Source of the DNA: Halochromatium sp.
GTDB lineage: Bacteria > Pseudomonadota > Gammaproteobacteria > Chromatiales > Chromatiaceae
Reading direction: 5' to 3'
DNA length: 64,000 nucleotides
Assembly (NCBI GenBank): GCA_010912705.1
Contig: POWB01000005.1
Coordinates: 1-64,000 of the forward strand
Shown here: positions 7,711 to 18,058 of the stretch, piece by piece
Position numbering within the stretch: position 1 is the stretch's first letter
How the letters are laid out: each line of letters begins with the position of its first letter
The notes under the pieces: generated by a model
What the model saw: only the letters and a program-made list of their open reading frames with translations
The model's database searches: none
Told to the model about the DNA's origin: nothing
Position numbers and translations under genes: made by a program

Positions 7711-9237
7711 TCACAGGACAACCAGCCGCTCGCCGAACATCACCACAAGGGTGACGACGACAATGGCGATCAGGTTCAAACCGAGACCAGCACGGGCCAT
7801 CTGCGCGATCCCGACCTGGCCGGAGGCAAAAACGATCGCGTTCGGTGGTGTGGCCACGGGCAACATGAAGGCGCAGCTTGCGGCCAAGGCGGTCGCCGTT
7901 AGTAGCAACCCAGGCGGTGCACCGGTAGCCACAGCGGTGGCCGCAAGTACTGGCATCAAGGTCGTCGTCACGGCCGTGTTGCTGGTGATTTCGGTGAGCA
8001 TCACGACTAAGGCCGCTACGGCCAGTACCATCATCCAGGTCGGCAGGCCCGCAAGACCGATGAGACCGGCAGCGATGAAGGCATCGACGCCGTTGCTAGC
8101 CACAGCTGCGGCCAGGCTCAGGCCGCCGCCGAAGAGGATTAGGATCTCCCAGGGGACCTGCTTAGCCGTCTCCCAGTCCAAGGCCCGATGCTGATGATGC
8201 TGGGCACCAGGGGTCATGGGCCGGATTGGCAGCACGAACAGGCAGAGCGCGCCGAGCATGGCGATACCAGCATCGGTCAACCCCTGCAGTCCGGTCCAGA
8301 CGACCAGCTGTGGGCGCAGCAGCCAGCCGACTGCTGTTAGTGCGAACAGGGCGAGTACCGTCCGCTCGGCGCGGCTCATCGGCCCAAGCCGCGTCCATTC
8401 ATCGCGCAGCAAGGAACGCCCAGAGGCAAGGGCGGTTGTCGGCAGTTGAAATGCGATTCGGGTCAGATACCACCAGGTCAGAGGCAGCAGCACGACGACG
8501 AGCGGCAGGCCGATGCCGAGCCAGCGAGCCATACCGAGATCGATGCCGTAATGCTCACGCATGAAGGCCGCTAAGACCAGATTCGGCGGCGTGCCGACCA
8601 AGGTCCCGGTGCCGCCGATCGAGCAGGCGTAGGCGATCCCTAGCAGCAGCGCGGTGCCAAACGCCTGTCTTGACGGCCCGCTGTTCGCTTCGAGCGGATC
8701 GGCATCGGTCTGCTCCTCGAGCAGTCGCAGCACACTGACGCCGATCGGTAGCATCATGATCGCCGTGGCGGTGTTGCTGATCCACATGCTGAGCAACGCC
8801 GAGGCCAGCATGAAGCCGCCCACCAGCGCACTCGGGCTGGTACCCACGCGCAACAGCACCCAGAGCGCAATGCGCCGATGCAGCCCCACGCGCTGTACCG
8901 CAAGCCCAAGCAGAAAACCACCTAAGAACAAGAAGATGAGCGGATTGGCATAGGGTGCAGTAGCGGCACCGATGGTGGCGATGCCAAGCAGCGGAAACAG
9001 CACCACCGGCAGCAGCGCAGTCGCCGCCAAAGGCACTGCTTCGGTCAGCCACCAGACCGCCATCCAGAGCGCAACGGCGGCCGTTGCCCGGCCCGCCGCA
9101 TCCAGCCCCAGCGGTGCTGTTCCAGCATCCAGACGAGGTGCCTCTGCTGCCGCCGGCAGCAGCAGCCAGGCCGCGAGCGCCAGTGCAGGTCCTAGCGCTA
9201 GGCCCATCCGCGCAATTCTGGCTCGATCAAGCTGCAT
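7711..9237 (-). CDS. SLC13/DASS-family anion:sodium symporter
   Basis: An inner-membrane transporter of about 508 residues with the alternating hydrophobic segments and signatures of the divalent-anion:Na+ symporter family: WWLTEAVP near residue 65, SNTATAIMM near 155 and, in the second half, EITSNTAV near 420, the paired SNT motifs that bind substrate and sodium. Likely substrates are dicarboxylates or sulfate; the sequence alone does not decide. The ATG at 9235-9237 overlaps the TGA of the upstream 1222-residue gene (TGATG), implying translational coupling; a TTG one codon earlier is a possible alternative start. The coupling suggests that the transporter and the large membrane protein act together or are co-regulated. 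Confidence 0.85.
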   Translation of the reverse strand: MQLDRARIARMGLALGPALALAAWLLLPAAAEAPRLDAGTAPLGLDAAGRATAAVALWMAVWWLTEAVPLAATALLPVVLFPLLGIATIGAATAPYANPLIFLFLGGFLLGLAVQRVGLHRRIALWVLLRVGTSPSALVGGFMLASALLSMWISNTATAIMMLPIGVSVLRLLEEQTDADPLEANSGPSRQAFGTALLLGIAYACSIGGTGTLVGTPPNLVLAAFMREHYGIDLGMARWLGIGLPLVVVLLPLTWWYLTRIAFQLPTTALASGRSLLRDEWTRLGPMSRAERTVLALFALTAVGWLLRPQLVVWTGLQGLTDAGIAMLGALCLFVLPIRPMTPGAQHHQHRALDWETAKQVPWEILILFGGGLSLAAAVASNGVDAFIAAGLIGLAGLPTWMMVLAVAALVVMLTEITSNTAVTTTLMPVLAATAVATGAPPGLLLTATALAASCAFMLPVATPPNAIVFASGQVGIAQMARAGLGLNLIAIVVVTLVVMFGERLVVL

Positions 9238-12200
9238 CAATAGCGACTCCCAGATGCTGGTGTGGGTACGACTTCTGAGACCAGGCTATGCGGTCCCTGA
9301 GACCGCTCAGCCGTCTCCGGCAGCGCGATCTCCAGGCTGCGCAAATCGACGCCGGCGCGTCCGGCGAACAGGCGCAGATCTTCGCTGATCATGGCCCAGC
9401 AGCGCGGGCCGATGCGCTCGGGCGCGCCGCTGAGGCTGGTGCTAAAACACAGCTTGCGTCCATCAAAGGCGATGCGGATGCCGAGCATGACCGGTTCAGG
9501 ATCAGCGCGTGGATAGATGGCAACGCTGATCTCGACCAGCTCCGTCGCGAGCCGCGGCAGCTTGGTCTCGATGCGGGTCAGGGTGCAGTCTGGATTGCGA
9601 CAACGCTCGCGCAATGCGAACGAGAACTCGCGATCAACAAAGACGCCAATCGCCTGCTCCACCTCCTCAAGCTGACGCTGGCAGCGACGCAACCGCCTTG
9701 GATAGCCCTGATCATCACGCAGCTGCTGGCGAATCACCTTGCGCAGCCGATCGAAGCCCTTGGGCAAGGTGCCACTATGGAAGCCACGGCACATCAGCCC
9801 GCGCATGCTTTCACCGTGCGTCCCCAGGCTGGCCGGCTCAACCGAGATCCCCGTCGGCAGATCGCCATCAATGATGCGTCGGCGCTCGCGATGATTGGCC
9901 TCGTAGAGCTTCCAATTCTCTTTCAGCTCCCACACCAGAAAGCCGAACAGACCCGGCAGCAGCACGATGGTGAGCGTCACAAAGGGATAGGCAATAACCT
10001 TGGGCAGCACCGAATCGGTGATCTCGATAAAGGCCGCGGTAATCGCCGGCAAGAACGGCAACAGCAGCTTGTGGCCAATGGTGACGATCGGGAAGTGCTT
10101 GACCGGATTGACCTGCGGCTCGACCAATACGGTGACATAGAACTGGATCAGCGCCTCGGAAAAGCGCCAGATCGGGGCCAACAGCGTCTTGATGGCGAGG
10201 CTGGTCCAAGGCTCGCTGAGATGATGGGTGAGACCATCATCGACCCGGTGCAAGACCTGTGAGAAGCGGCGTGTGACCTCTTTGAAGAAGAACAGCAGCT
10301 GCTGGATCAGGCCAATAAATAGGGCCTGGTTGAGCCGCTGCAGATAGCTGCCGATGCGCGTGCTGAGGTTATCGAGGAAGCGTCGGCCGGCCGGGGTGTT
10401 GCGGGCGAGGGTACCCAGCGCGAAGGCGAGCCCGAGCAGCCAGAGGCCAGGTTGGATTGGCACCTCATCGACCAGGACAGCGAGGGCAATGATCGGTGCC
10501 AAAGGCAAGATACCGATCAGCAATGGCTGGATCAGATTACGACCAAGCCCGCGCATCAGACCGGTGCTCAAGAGCACAGCAACCGGCCACCAGCGCATCA
10601 GGCCGCGTGGACCATCCCAGACCAGAAAACGCAGGATGCGCCAGCCGCCAAAGAACACCGCCGCGGCGATATGGCGCCCGATGCCGGTATAGGCGACCAG
10701 GTTGACCAGGGTTCCGCTCAGCACCACCGAGGTGGTCTCGGTGAAATGAAAGCCCTTATCGACAAAGGGTATCAAGGCGATCAGCAGATCTAAGCTCTTC
10801 AGCAGCAGATAAGAGCCGCCGAAGGGGAGCAGCAGGTAGCGCAGGATATCGCGGCCTAATGGCGTTCCGAACAAAGGCGCACCAAGCTGCTGTAAGCCCT
10901 TGATGTAGATCTCCCCAGGCCGATAAACGCCGGGCAGCGCGCGCTCGGCGGTGCGATCGAAGCGTCGCAGCCGATCGCCGCGGAAAAACTCGCCCCAAGT
11001 CGGGTCTGGCAGACGCAGGATATTGCGCGCGACGATGTCGCGCACGTCGGTGAACTTGAGATGCCGACGATGCTTGATCACATCGAGCAGCTCCAGTTTC
11101 ATCTTCTGCGCGGCGACGATCTCGCGGTGATTGCGCGGGATGAAATCGGCCTCTCGCATCGCCTGCTCGATACGTGGAGTCAGCTCGGTATCGAGCCGAT
11201 CGGTCATCGACCGGTTCAGGCGGCGCAATAGGCTCGAGAAGCGCTCCAGCTCGGCCATCGGCCAGCTTAGGTCTTCGAGCCGGGCGCGGCTGGTCTCGAG
11301 CACCCGCAGCGCCTTGAGCAACGACTGGAATGGCAGCGACTCACGCATCGGCACCCGACCAAGATGCAGCAGCCAATGCCCGAGTCGCAGCCGGTAGTAA
11401 TCTGTTGGGCCTTCGAGCAGTAACTGCTGTAGGCAGCCAAGCAGCCCCTGCGCGGCAGGCGAGCCATCGCGACCGCGGTCATCGACAGCAAGCCGATCAA
11501 CCAGGGCATGCAGCTCGGCATGGACCTGAGCGTCTAGCGCCCAACGTTCGGCAATCCCATCCGCCAACAGCGCCTCGACCAGGGCCTCACGCTCAGCTAT
11601 GGCCTGCTCCAAGGCCGTTGGTAATGCCCTCCGGTCGGGAACCAGGCGCAATGCTAAGCGTCGCGCAGCCGCCAGCCGCCGCAGTGCGAGCGCAAGATGA
11701 CCACCACGCTGGGCGCGACTGGCCGCTGAGATGGCCTGCTCGAACAGGGCAATACCAGCGCGCAGGTCCGATTCGCGCTGCAACCGGCTGTTGGCATCAG
11801 TCAGGCGGCGCTGATGCCGGAACAGCCGCCAGGGCAGGACCGGAGGCACCCAGCGCAGCGCGCTGAAAAACTGGGTGCGCCAGATGCCGAATTGATCGCC
11901 GAGGCGTTCAGTCCAGTCCGGCTGCAGGTCCAGCCGTACCCCGCGCGCGAAGGCACCGAGAAGCCTTTGCTCGAGTGAGCGATCACTCTTGGCTCTGCGC
12001 TGAGGCGTCGTTGGCAAGGTCCTGCGTTGGGGCTTTTGGGACTGGTCGGCATTCGCGCTATCGGCATCCGCACTGCAGGCAGGCGCACGGTCCAAGGCGT
12101 GCGCAGCCTGATTTGCCTGCTGGGTGCGCTCGATGACGACGGCCAAGTCCAAGTCGCTACGCCCGTAGGGCAGCGCAACCGGCAGCATCGGCATCTCAGC

Positions 12201-12905
12201 ACGCAGGCTGCCAGCACCCCCAGGGCGGGTCTTGAGCAACAGCCCAGGTAGTCGCTGATCGACCAGCGGGCGCGGCAAGTCCAGCCCAGCCGCCGCCATC
12301 CATTGGTCAACCTGCGGCCAGACCTGAATCGCCGGGAAGAAAAAGCCACGCGCGCCCGGCGCGAAGTAGCGCAAGCGCACCACGAAGGCGACAAAGCTAC
12401 GGCAGACCAGCTCATCGTCCCATACCGGCAGGATGAGCCCATCCTGGCTCAGCACCTCACGCACCTCGGTGAAGGCATGGACGCCAATCAGCCTGCGCAG
12501 CGCACCCGCATCGAGTCGGGCCCCGGTCTCCGAGCACTCGCAGGCCGCCTGCCAAGCCCGTGCCACCTCGGCCTCGAATGAGCGTGCCCAGTAGTCGTCG
12601 CGCAGACGCGTGAAGCTGCGCTGCTCGAGACGCTGATCCGGCGGACTCGGTAGCAGGATCACCTGCGGTGGCAACTGCAGCCCTTCAATGACCGAGAGCG
12701 CTTCGGCGTTCTCGGTCTCGAGCCCGAGCAGGAAATCGGCACGCGGCATCAAATAGTAGGGCAGATCCGGCACCGAGACACCGGCTAGGCGCTCGCCGAG
12801 CTGGCCTTCAATCAGCCGCTCAATGGCACGCGCATGGAATAGAAACAGGCCCTCGGCCGGTTTCATGATCTGTTGGCGGAAGGCCTTGGCGGTGACAATG
12901 GACAT
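9237..12905 (-). CDS. Large uncharacterised membrane protein, 1222 aa
   Basis: I do not recognise the family. The first about 650 residues are soluble and Arg/Leu-rich with long helices. A cluster of hydrophobic segments follows at about 690-870, with further segments at about 945-1015 (FPIVTIGHKLLLPFL, AYPFVTLTIVLLPGLFGFLVW). The last about 190 residues are soluble and include a Cys pair (RCRNPDCTL) and a beta-rich end. There is no signal peptide or known enzymatic motif. The ATG at 12905 lacks a convincing ribosome-binding site, and a perfect hairpin lies 33-54 bases upstream. Its stop overlaps the start of the SLC13 transporter gene. The uninterrupted frame and the presence of several shadow frames in GC-rich DNA fit a real gene. 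Function unknown. Confidence 0.75.
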   Translation of the reverse strand: MSIVTAKAFRQQIMKPAEGLFLFHARAIERLIEGQLGERLAGVSVPDLPYYLMPRADFLLGLETENAEALSVIEGLQLPPQVILLPSPPDQRLEQRSFTRLRDDYWARSFEAEVARAWQAACECSETGARLDAGALRRLIGVHAFTEVREVLSQDGLILPVWDDELVCRSFVAFVVRLRYFAPGARGFFFPAIQVWPQVDQWMAAAGLDLPRPLVDQRLPGLLLKTRPGGAGSLRAEMPMLPVALPYGRSDLDLAVVIERTQQANQAAHALDRAPACSADADSANADQSQKPQRRTLPTTPQRRAKSDRSLEQRLLGAFARGVRLDLQPDWTERLGDQFGIWRTQFFSALRWVPPVLPWRLFRHQRRLTDANSRLQRESDLRAGIALFEQAISAASRAQRGGHLALALRRLAAARRLALRLVPDRRALPTALEQAIAEREALVEALLADGIAERWALDAQVHAELHALVDRLAVDDRGRDGSPAAQGLLGCLQQLLLEGPTDYYRLRLGHWLLHLGRVPMRESLPFQSLLKALRVLETSRARLEDLSWPMAELERFSSLLRRLNRSMTDRLDTELTPRIEQAMREADFIPRNHREIVAAQKMKLELLDVIKHRRHLKFTDVRDIVARNILRLPDPTWGEFFRGDRLRRFDRTAERALPGVYRPGEIYIKGLQQLGAPLFGTPLGRDILRYLLLPFGGSYLLLKSLDLLIALIPFVDKGFHFTETTSVVLSGTLVNLVAYTGIGRHIAAAVFFGGWRILRFLVWDGPRGLMRWWPVAVLLSTGLMRGLGRNLIQPLLIGILPLAPIIALAVLVDEVPIQPGLWLLGLAFALGTLARNTPAGRRFLDNLSTRIGSYLQRLNQALFIGLIQQLLFFFKEVTRRFSQVLHRVDDGLTHHLSEPWTSLAIKTLLAPIWRFSEALIQFYVTVLVEPQVNPVKHFPIVTIGHKLLLPFLPAITAAFIEITDSVLPKVIAYPFVTLTIVLLPGLFGFLVWELKENWKLYEANHRERRRIIDGDLPTGISVEPASLGTHGESMRGLMCRGFHSGTLPKGFDRLRKVIRQQLRDDQGYPRRLRRCQRQLEEVEQAIGVFVDREFSFALRERCRNPDCTLTRIETKLPRLATELVEISVAIYPRADPEPVMLGIRIAFDGRKLCFSTSLSGAPERIGPRCWAMISEDLRLFAGRAGVDLRSLEIALPETAERSQGPHSLVSEVVPTPASGSRY

Positions 12906-12937
12906 GCTGAAAGGGTGACGGCCGCGCTAAGCACAGA

Positions 12938-12959
12938 TCCTGCGCTGACCTGCGCAGGA
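12938..12959. other. Perfect 8-bp hairpin in the leader of the 1222-aa gene
   Basis: TCCTGCGC (12938-12945) and GCGCAGGA (12952-12959) are exact reverse complements with a six-base loop. It lies in the leader between the 1222-residue gene and the putP fragment. No U-run follows on either strand, so a regulatory or protein-binding role is as likely as termination. Confidence 0.45.
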
Positions 12960-13063
12960 GTTGTCTGCGCCTCAGGTCACAGGTGGGCAGGCGTTGTGTC
13001 AGTCGGGTCTGGATCTGTTCGTAGCGGATTGGACAGCAGCAGATTCTCAACAACTCTAACCGA

Positions 13064-13522
13064 TTGCCCGGGGCTATGACGGGTTTTCGCTCATTCTTCA
13101 TGGTCCTTGTGGACGCCCTCTTCCATCCAGTCATTGCCGGCATCCTGCTGGCCGCGATCCTCGCTGCCATCATGAGCACCGCCGACTCGCAACTGCTGGT
13201 CTCCTCATCAGCGCTGGCTGAAGATCTCTATCGGCAGTTGCTGCGCAAGCAGGCAACTCAGCGCGAGCTGGTCTTGGTTGGGCGCGCAGCTGTTGTGCTG
13301 CTGGGACTGGTGGCCTACGCCTGGGCAGGCTTCGGCGCCGCCTTCGGGCCGGTGCTGCTGATCAGCCTGTATTGGAAGCGCATGAATTGGCATGGCGCCA
13401 TCGCTGGCGTACTGACCGGCGGCCTGGTGGTCGTCATCTGGAAGCAGCTCGAGGGTGGGATCTTCGAACGCGATGCCCCAAGGAGATCGAAGGGGCATCG
13501 CGCCCTGCTCAGTAAGTCTTAG
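13064..13522 (+). pseudogene. putP: putP (Na+/proline symporter) fragment, decayed
   Basis: The translation carries unmistakable PutP blocks: GILLAAILAAIMSTADSQLL, VSSSALAEDLYR, the QRELVLVGR segment and YAWAGFGAAFGP with SLYWKRMNW. Full PutP is about 500 residues; here only the region of the later transmembrane helices survives. There is no N-terminal half upstream, the loop between AVVLLGL and YAWAGFG is about 20 residues shorter than in the family, and homology ends at KQLEGGIFE, after which the frame runs into unrelated sequence with a hairpin. It is therefore a relic with both ends lost plus an internal deletion. The adjacent genes do not relate to proline use. Confidence 0.85.
13470..13501. 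other. 10-bp hairpin between putP relic and porin gene
   Basis: GCGATGCCCC (13470-13479) pairs perfectly with GGGGCATCGC (13492-13501) across a 12-base loop. It is placed 18 bases past the porin stop on the minus strand and at the end of the putP homology on the plus strand. A terminator role for the porin gene is possible, but no T-run follows, so it may work bidirectionally or be a repeat remnant. Confidence 0.5.
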
Positions 13523-14937
13523 AAGCTATAGGTCGCAATCAGACGCCAATGGCTCATGGTCGCATCGGCCTTGTTGCCAGTGCGCGGATTGACGAAGCCG
13601 TCGTATTCGCTAGTCCGGTTGACATAGAAGGTGCGAATCGTCAGCCCCTTGACCTGCTTTGGCTTGTAGGTCAGCACGAGATCTAGTTCCTCGGCATTGG
13701 AGGTTGGCACTGCAGCCGGAGTCACATTCGGCACGCCACCGATGGTCTCAGACTTGCCATAATCGAAGTAGGCGGCCATGAAACGCAGGCCCGGGATGAT
13801 CTCGTAGCTGGCCCGCAGGCCCCAAGCGTTGACGTTCTGCCGATAGGCGTTGCGCGAGAAGATCGAGCTGGTGTAAGCCGGATCACCACCAAAGGCGTTG
13901 AAGAACGCAGTATCGCCATCGGACTGGTTCCACATGGCATGCGCGGTCCACTTCTTCTTCGGTCCAATCAGACCTGCCTTGAGGCCGAACAGGTTGTAGT
14001 CAAGGTTGCCATCGCCAAAGTTGGCCTGGATCGAGGGGCCGCCTTGGATGCCCTTGGTGCCGTCACCGACATCATCCTGACGCAGATACTGAGCACCCAG
14101 ATCGAGCTTCATCTTGTTCAGCGGGATCTTGGCGTCGACGTCGAAGTAGACACTGTTGGAGATGTCTTGGGTGTAGTAATTCCACAACGCCAATTTGGTG
14201 TGCGGTAGCCCGGCATAGCTGATACTGGCCACCGTCAGTCCGCTGATATTCTCGGCCCGCGGACCTAATGCAATCTGCCCGAGATTGAAGAATTCGGCCT
14301 GGCCGAGACCAGACTGATTCGGCGCCTGCGCAACACCCGCAGTACCCGTAGCCTCGCCGATGAAGCCCCAGTCGGTCATCGCTCGGGTTCCAAAGGACAT
14401 CTGCGTGATCTGTCCGAGCGAGATGTCGAGCCCCTCAATCGGCTTGGCGCCGGCGCGCAACGCGGTGTAAGCGTTCGGCACCAGATTATAGGTGTTGATG
14501 GTCAACGGAGTGTCAACCTGACCCCGGCCGCCAAAGGCATAGAGTTGCTTGTTGCCAAAGGTCAGATTGACGTTCGTGAGCTGGCCTTTCTGAGCGCCGG
14601 TGTCATTCAGGAACATGCCGCGTGCGGTTCGCCCGTCGCCGACCTTTGGATCGAAGTCGGTGCTGCCGAAGATGTCGCCGTTCAGATAGGCCGCTGTGTT
14701 GAAACGAAACCCATTCCAGCTCGGGCTTTTGTAGCTCAGCATCGCTGCATAGGCATTGCCACTGCTCGGGTCCCAGCCGTTGTCCTTGGCGGTGAGGATG
14801 CTCATCGCGCGGATGCGCCCCTTGAGCTCCCCATAATCATTACCTTGGAACTTAAGCTCATAGGCTCCCGCCCCCGCAGAACTGCCTAGGCCCACTGACA
14901 GGCCCATGGCCGCGATTCCAATCTGTCTTAGCAGCAT
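13519..14937 (-). CDS. OprD-like outer-membrane porin
   Basis: A 472-residue outer-membrane beta-barrel protein. It starts with a signal peptide (MLLRQIGIAAMGLSVGLG, cleavage probably after the AGAGA stretch) and then alternating amphipathic strands rich in Gly, Asn and aromatic residues. It ends in the classic C-terminal phenylalanine (LIATYSF) recognised by the Bam machinery. The layout resembles the OprD family, which passes amino acids, peptides or organic acids; the substrate is not predictable here. The ATG at 14937 is preferred because GGAGG is six bases upstream; another ATG at 14943 touches the GGAGG and is less likely. It stands alone on the minus strand, facing away from the zinc operon. 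Confidence 0.8.
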   Translation of the reverse strand: MLLRQIGIAAMGLSVGLGSSAGAGAYELKFQGNDYGELKGRIRAMSILTAKDNGWDPSSGNAYAAMLSYKSPSWNGFRFNTAAYLNGDIFGSTDFDPKVGDGRTARGMFLNDTGAQKGQLTNVNLTFGNKQLYAFGGRGQVDTPLTINTYNLVPNAYTALRAGAKPIEGLDISLGQITQMSFGTRAMTDWGFIGEATGTAGVAQAPNQSGLGQAEFFNLGQIALGPRAENISGLTVASISYAGLPHTKLALWNYYTQDISNSVYFDVDAKIPLNKMKLDLGAQYLRQDDVGDGTKGIQGGPSIQANFGDGNLDYNLFGLKAGLIGPKKKWTAHAMWNQSDGDTAFFNAFGGDPAYTSSIFSRNAYRQNVNAWGLRASYEIIPGLRFMAAYFDYGKSETIGGVPNVTPAAVPTSNAEELDLVLTYKPKQVKGLTIRTFYVNRTSEYDGFVNPRTGNKADATMSHWRLIATYSF

Positions 14938-15173
14938 CGTCATCCTCCAGTCTTGGTTGGTGGTCTTATTTTTTATGGTTGTTTCTAGTTAGCGACAAAT
15001 CTACTACAAATTCGCAACAATTCTAGCAGGCCAACGCTACTAAACGCTTGTTTAAGGGGATAACATGCAACAGATTGACATGGGTCACAAAAACAACAGC
15101 GAGCTATCCAATGAATCGACGCAGGCTGCGGAAACCAACCCGGCCTGAAAAAACGCAAACGCAATGCACAGCA

Positions 15174-15196
15174 CTACTGTTATAATATTGCGAAAG
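15174..15196 (+). promoter_or_regulatory. Predicted Zur operator overlapping an extended -10 promoter
   Basis: The core TGTTATAATAT (15178-15188) is identical to the core of the Escherichia coli znu Zur operator as I remember it. The same bases form an extended -10 element (TG-T-TATAAT, hexamer 15181-15186), so bound Zur would block RNA polymerase. It is 36-58 bases upstream of znuA, and a zur gene closes the operon, so zinc-dependent autoregulation is expected. No good -35 box is visible. Confidence 0.65.
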
Positions 15197-15231
15197 GTAC
15201 GCTGATACTGTTCGATGCTGAGGTCACCACT

Positions 15232-16352
<1,121 letters not shown>

Positions 16353-16356
<4 letters not shown>

Positions 16357-17204
16357 GACCATCTTCTACAGCCGCCATCGCGGTCGAGCACCTTGGCTTT
16401 GCCTACGGCGATGTGTCGGTGCTCGAGGATGTCAGCCTGCGCGTCGAGACCGGCGAGTTTCTCGGCTTGGTCGGCCCCAATGCCGGCGGCAAGAGCACGC
16501 TGCTGAAGCTGGTGCTTGGACTCTTGCGACCGCAGCAGGGCCAGATACAGGTACTCGGTGCACCGCCCAAGCAGGCCCGGCGTCACCTGGGCTATGTGCC
16601 GCAATATCCGGCCTTCCCGCGCGACTTCCCGATTCAGGTGCTCGACGTCGTGCTGATGGGACGGCTTGGGCTAAGCGGAGGGCTCGGCGGAAGGCTTGGC
16701 GGAGGACTCAGCAGCCACTTCGGCGCTTGGCGTCGCCGCGACCGGGAGATCGCCCGCCAGACCCTGGTCGATGTCGAAGCGGGTGACCTGGCGCTGAAGC
16801 CGATCGGCGCCTTATCCGGCGGGCAACTGCAGCGCGTGCTGCTAGCCCGGGCGCTGGTCAGCGAGCCCAAGATCCTGATCCTAGACGAGCCGACGGCGAA
16901 CATCGACCAACGCCTCGAAGGCGAGATCTTCGAACTCCTCGCCGCGCTGAATCAACAGCTGACCATCGTCGTCGTCTCCCACGACATCGGCTTCATCTCG
17001 AGCTACGTCAGCCGCGTCGCCTGCCTCAACCGCACCCTCATCTGCCATCGCACCGAAGCCATCGACGGTAGTCTCATCAATGACCTCTATGGCGAGCAGG
17101 TGCGTATGATCAGTCATGAGCATAGCGGGCATGAGCACAGTGGGCATGGGCATAGCGAGCATGAACACAGCGAAAACGAGCATGAGCACCTGAAGCATGC
17201 CTGA
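16353..17204 (+). CDS. znuC: Zinc ABC transporter ATP-binding protein ZnuC-like, His-rich tail
   Basis: The ATPase subunit of the zinc importer. Motifs: Walker A GPNAGGKS (41-48), Q-loop YVPQ (81-84), signature LSGGQ (154-158), Walker B ILILDEP (174-180) and the SHD switch near 209. Two features are unusual for the family: a Gly-rich insert around 106-124 ([16 protein letters not shown]) and a C-terminal tail of about 30 residues with a dozen histidines ([18 protein letters not shown]). Some ZnuC proteins have short His tails; this one is long and may sense or buffer zinc in the cytoplasm. It overlaps znuA by four bases and znuB by eight, so the three are translationally coupled. Confidence 0.9.
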
Positions 17205-18057
17205 GTTCTTCACCGCACTGCTTGAGCATGGCTTTCTGCAGCAGGCGCTGATCGCCGGTCTGCTGGCGAGTATTGGCTGCGGGCTCATTGGCCCCTTCGT
17301 CGTCGTCAAGCGCATCACCTTCCTGGCTGGCGGCATCGCCCACTCGGTGCTCGCCGGCATGGGCGCGGCCCTCTTCTATGGCTTTGATCCACTCGCCGGC
17401 GCCCTCGCCGCCGCAGTGATTGCCGCGCTCTTGATCGGCTGGGTCCGACTGCGCTGGCGCACCGGCGAGGACACCGCGATCGGTGCGCTCTGGGCGATCG
17501 GCATGGCGGTCGGTATCCTCTTCGTCTCGCAGACGCCCGGCTATGCCACTGACCTGATGAGCTTCCTGTTCGGCAACATCTTGCTTGTGCCTACGCGTGA
17601 GCTCTGGTTCATGGCGCTCTTGGATCTGGTCCTGCTGCTCAGCGTCGCGCTCTTCTATCGACAGTTCGTCGCCGTCGCCTTCGACGAAGAGTTCGCCCGC
17701 CTGCGCGCGGTACCGGTCGACCTGTTCTATCTGCTGCTGCTCGTGCTGGTCGCCGTGACCGTGGTATTAATGATCCAGGTGGTGGGACTGATCCTGGTCA
17801 TCGCACTGCTCACACTGCCCGCGGCCACTGCTGGACAGTGGACCGGCACCCTCGCCGGCATGATGTTGGGAGCGACGCTGATCGGCGCCCTCCTTACCAG
17901 CAGCGGTCTGGCGCTCTCCTATGCGCCTGATCTCCCCACCGGCCCGACCATCATCCTGCTGGCCGGTGCCCTCTATTTGGTATCGGCCGTGAGCGCCGGT
18001 GTCCGTGCCAAGCGGCGTGCTGAACAGGCCGTGCGGGCAACAACCACCAGAGATTGA
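17197..18057 (+). CDS. znuB: Zinc ABC transporter permease ZnuB-like
   Basis: A 286-residue inner-membrane permease of the ABC-3 family with about eight hydrophobic segments. The start [21 protein letters not shown] matches the family, and the GGIAHSVLAGMG segment near residue 45 is the conserved ABC-3 feature. It forms the channel for zinc handed over by ZnuA and powered by ZnuC. It overlaps znuC by eight bases and ends one base before the zur start codon. Confidence 0.92.
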   Translation: MPEFFTALLEHGFLQQALIAGLLASIGCGLIGPFVVVKRITFLAGGIAHSVLAGMGAALFYGFDPLAGALAAAVIAALLIGWVRLRWRTGEDTAIGALWAIGMAVGILFVSQTPGYATDLMSFLFGNILLVPTRELWFMALLDLVLLLSVALFYRQFVAVAFDEEFARLRAVPVDLFYLLLLVLVAVTVVLMIQVVGLILVIALLTLPAATAGQWTGTLAGMMLGATLIGALLTSSGLALSYAPDLPTGPTIILLAGALYLVSAVSAGVRAKRRAEQAVRATTTRD

Positions 18058-18058
18058 G

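Noticed and set aside
9288-10262. Plus-strand frame of about 324 codons opposite the 1222-residue gene
   Set aside because: Low-complexity antisense composition; the other strand has plausible membrane helices and a coupled neighbour.
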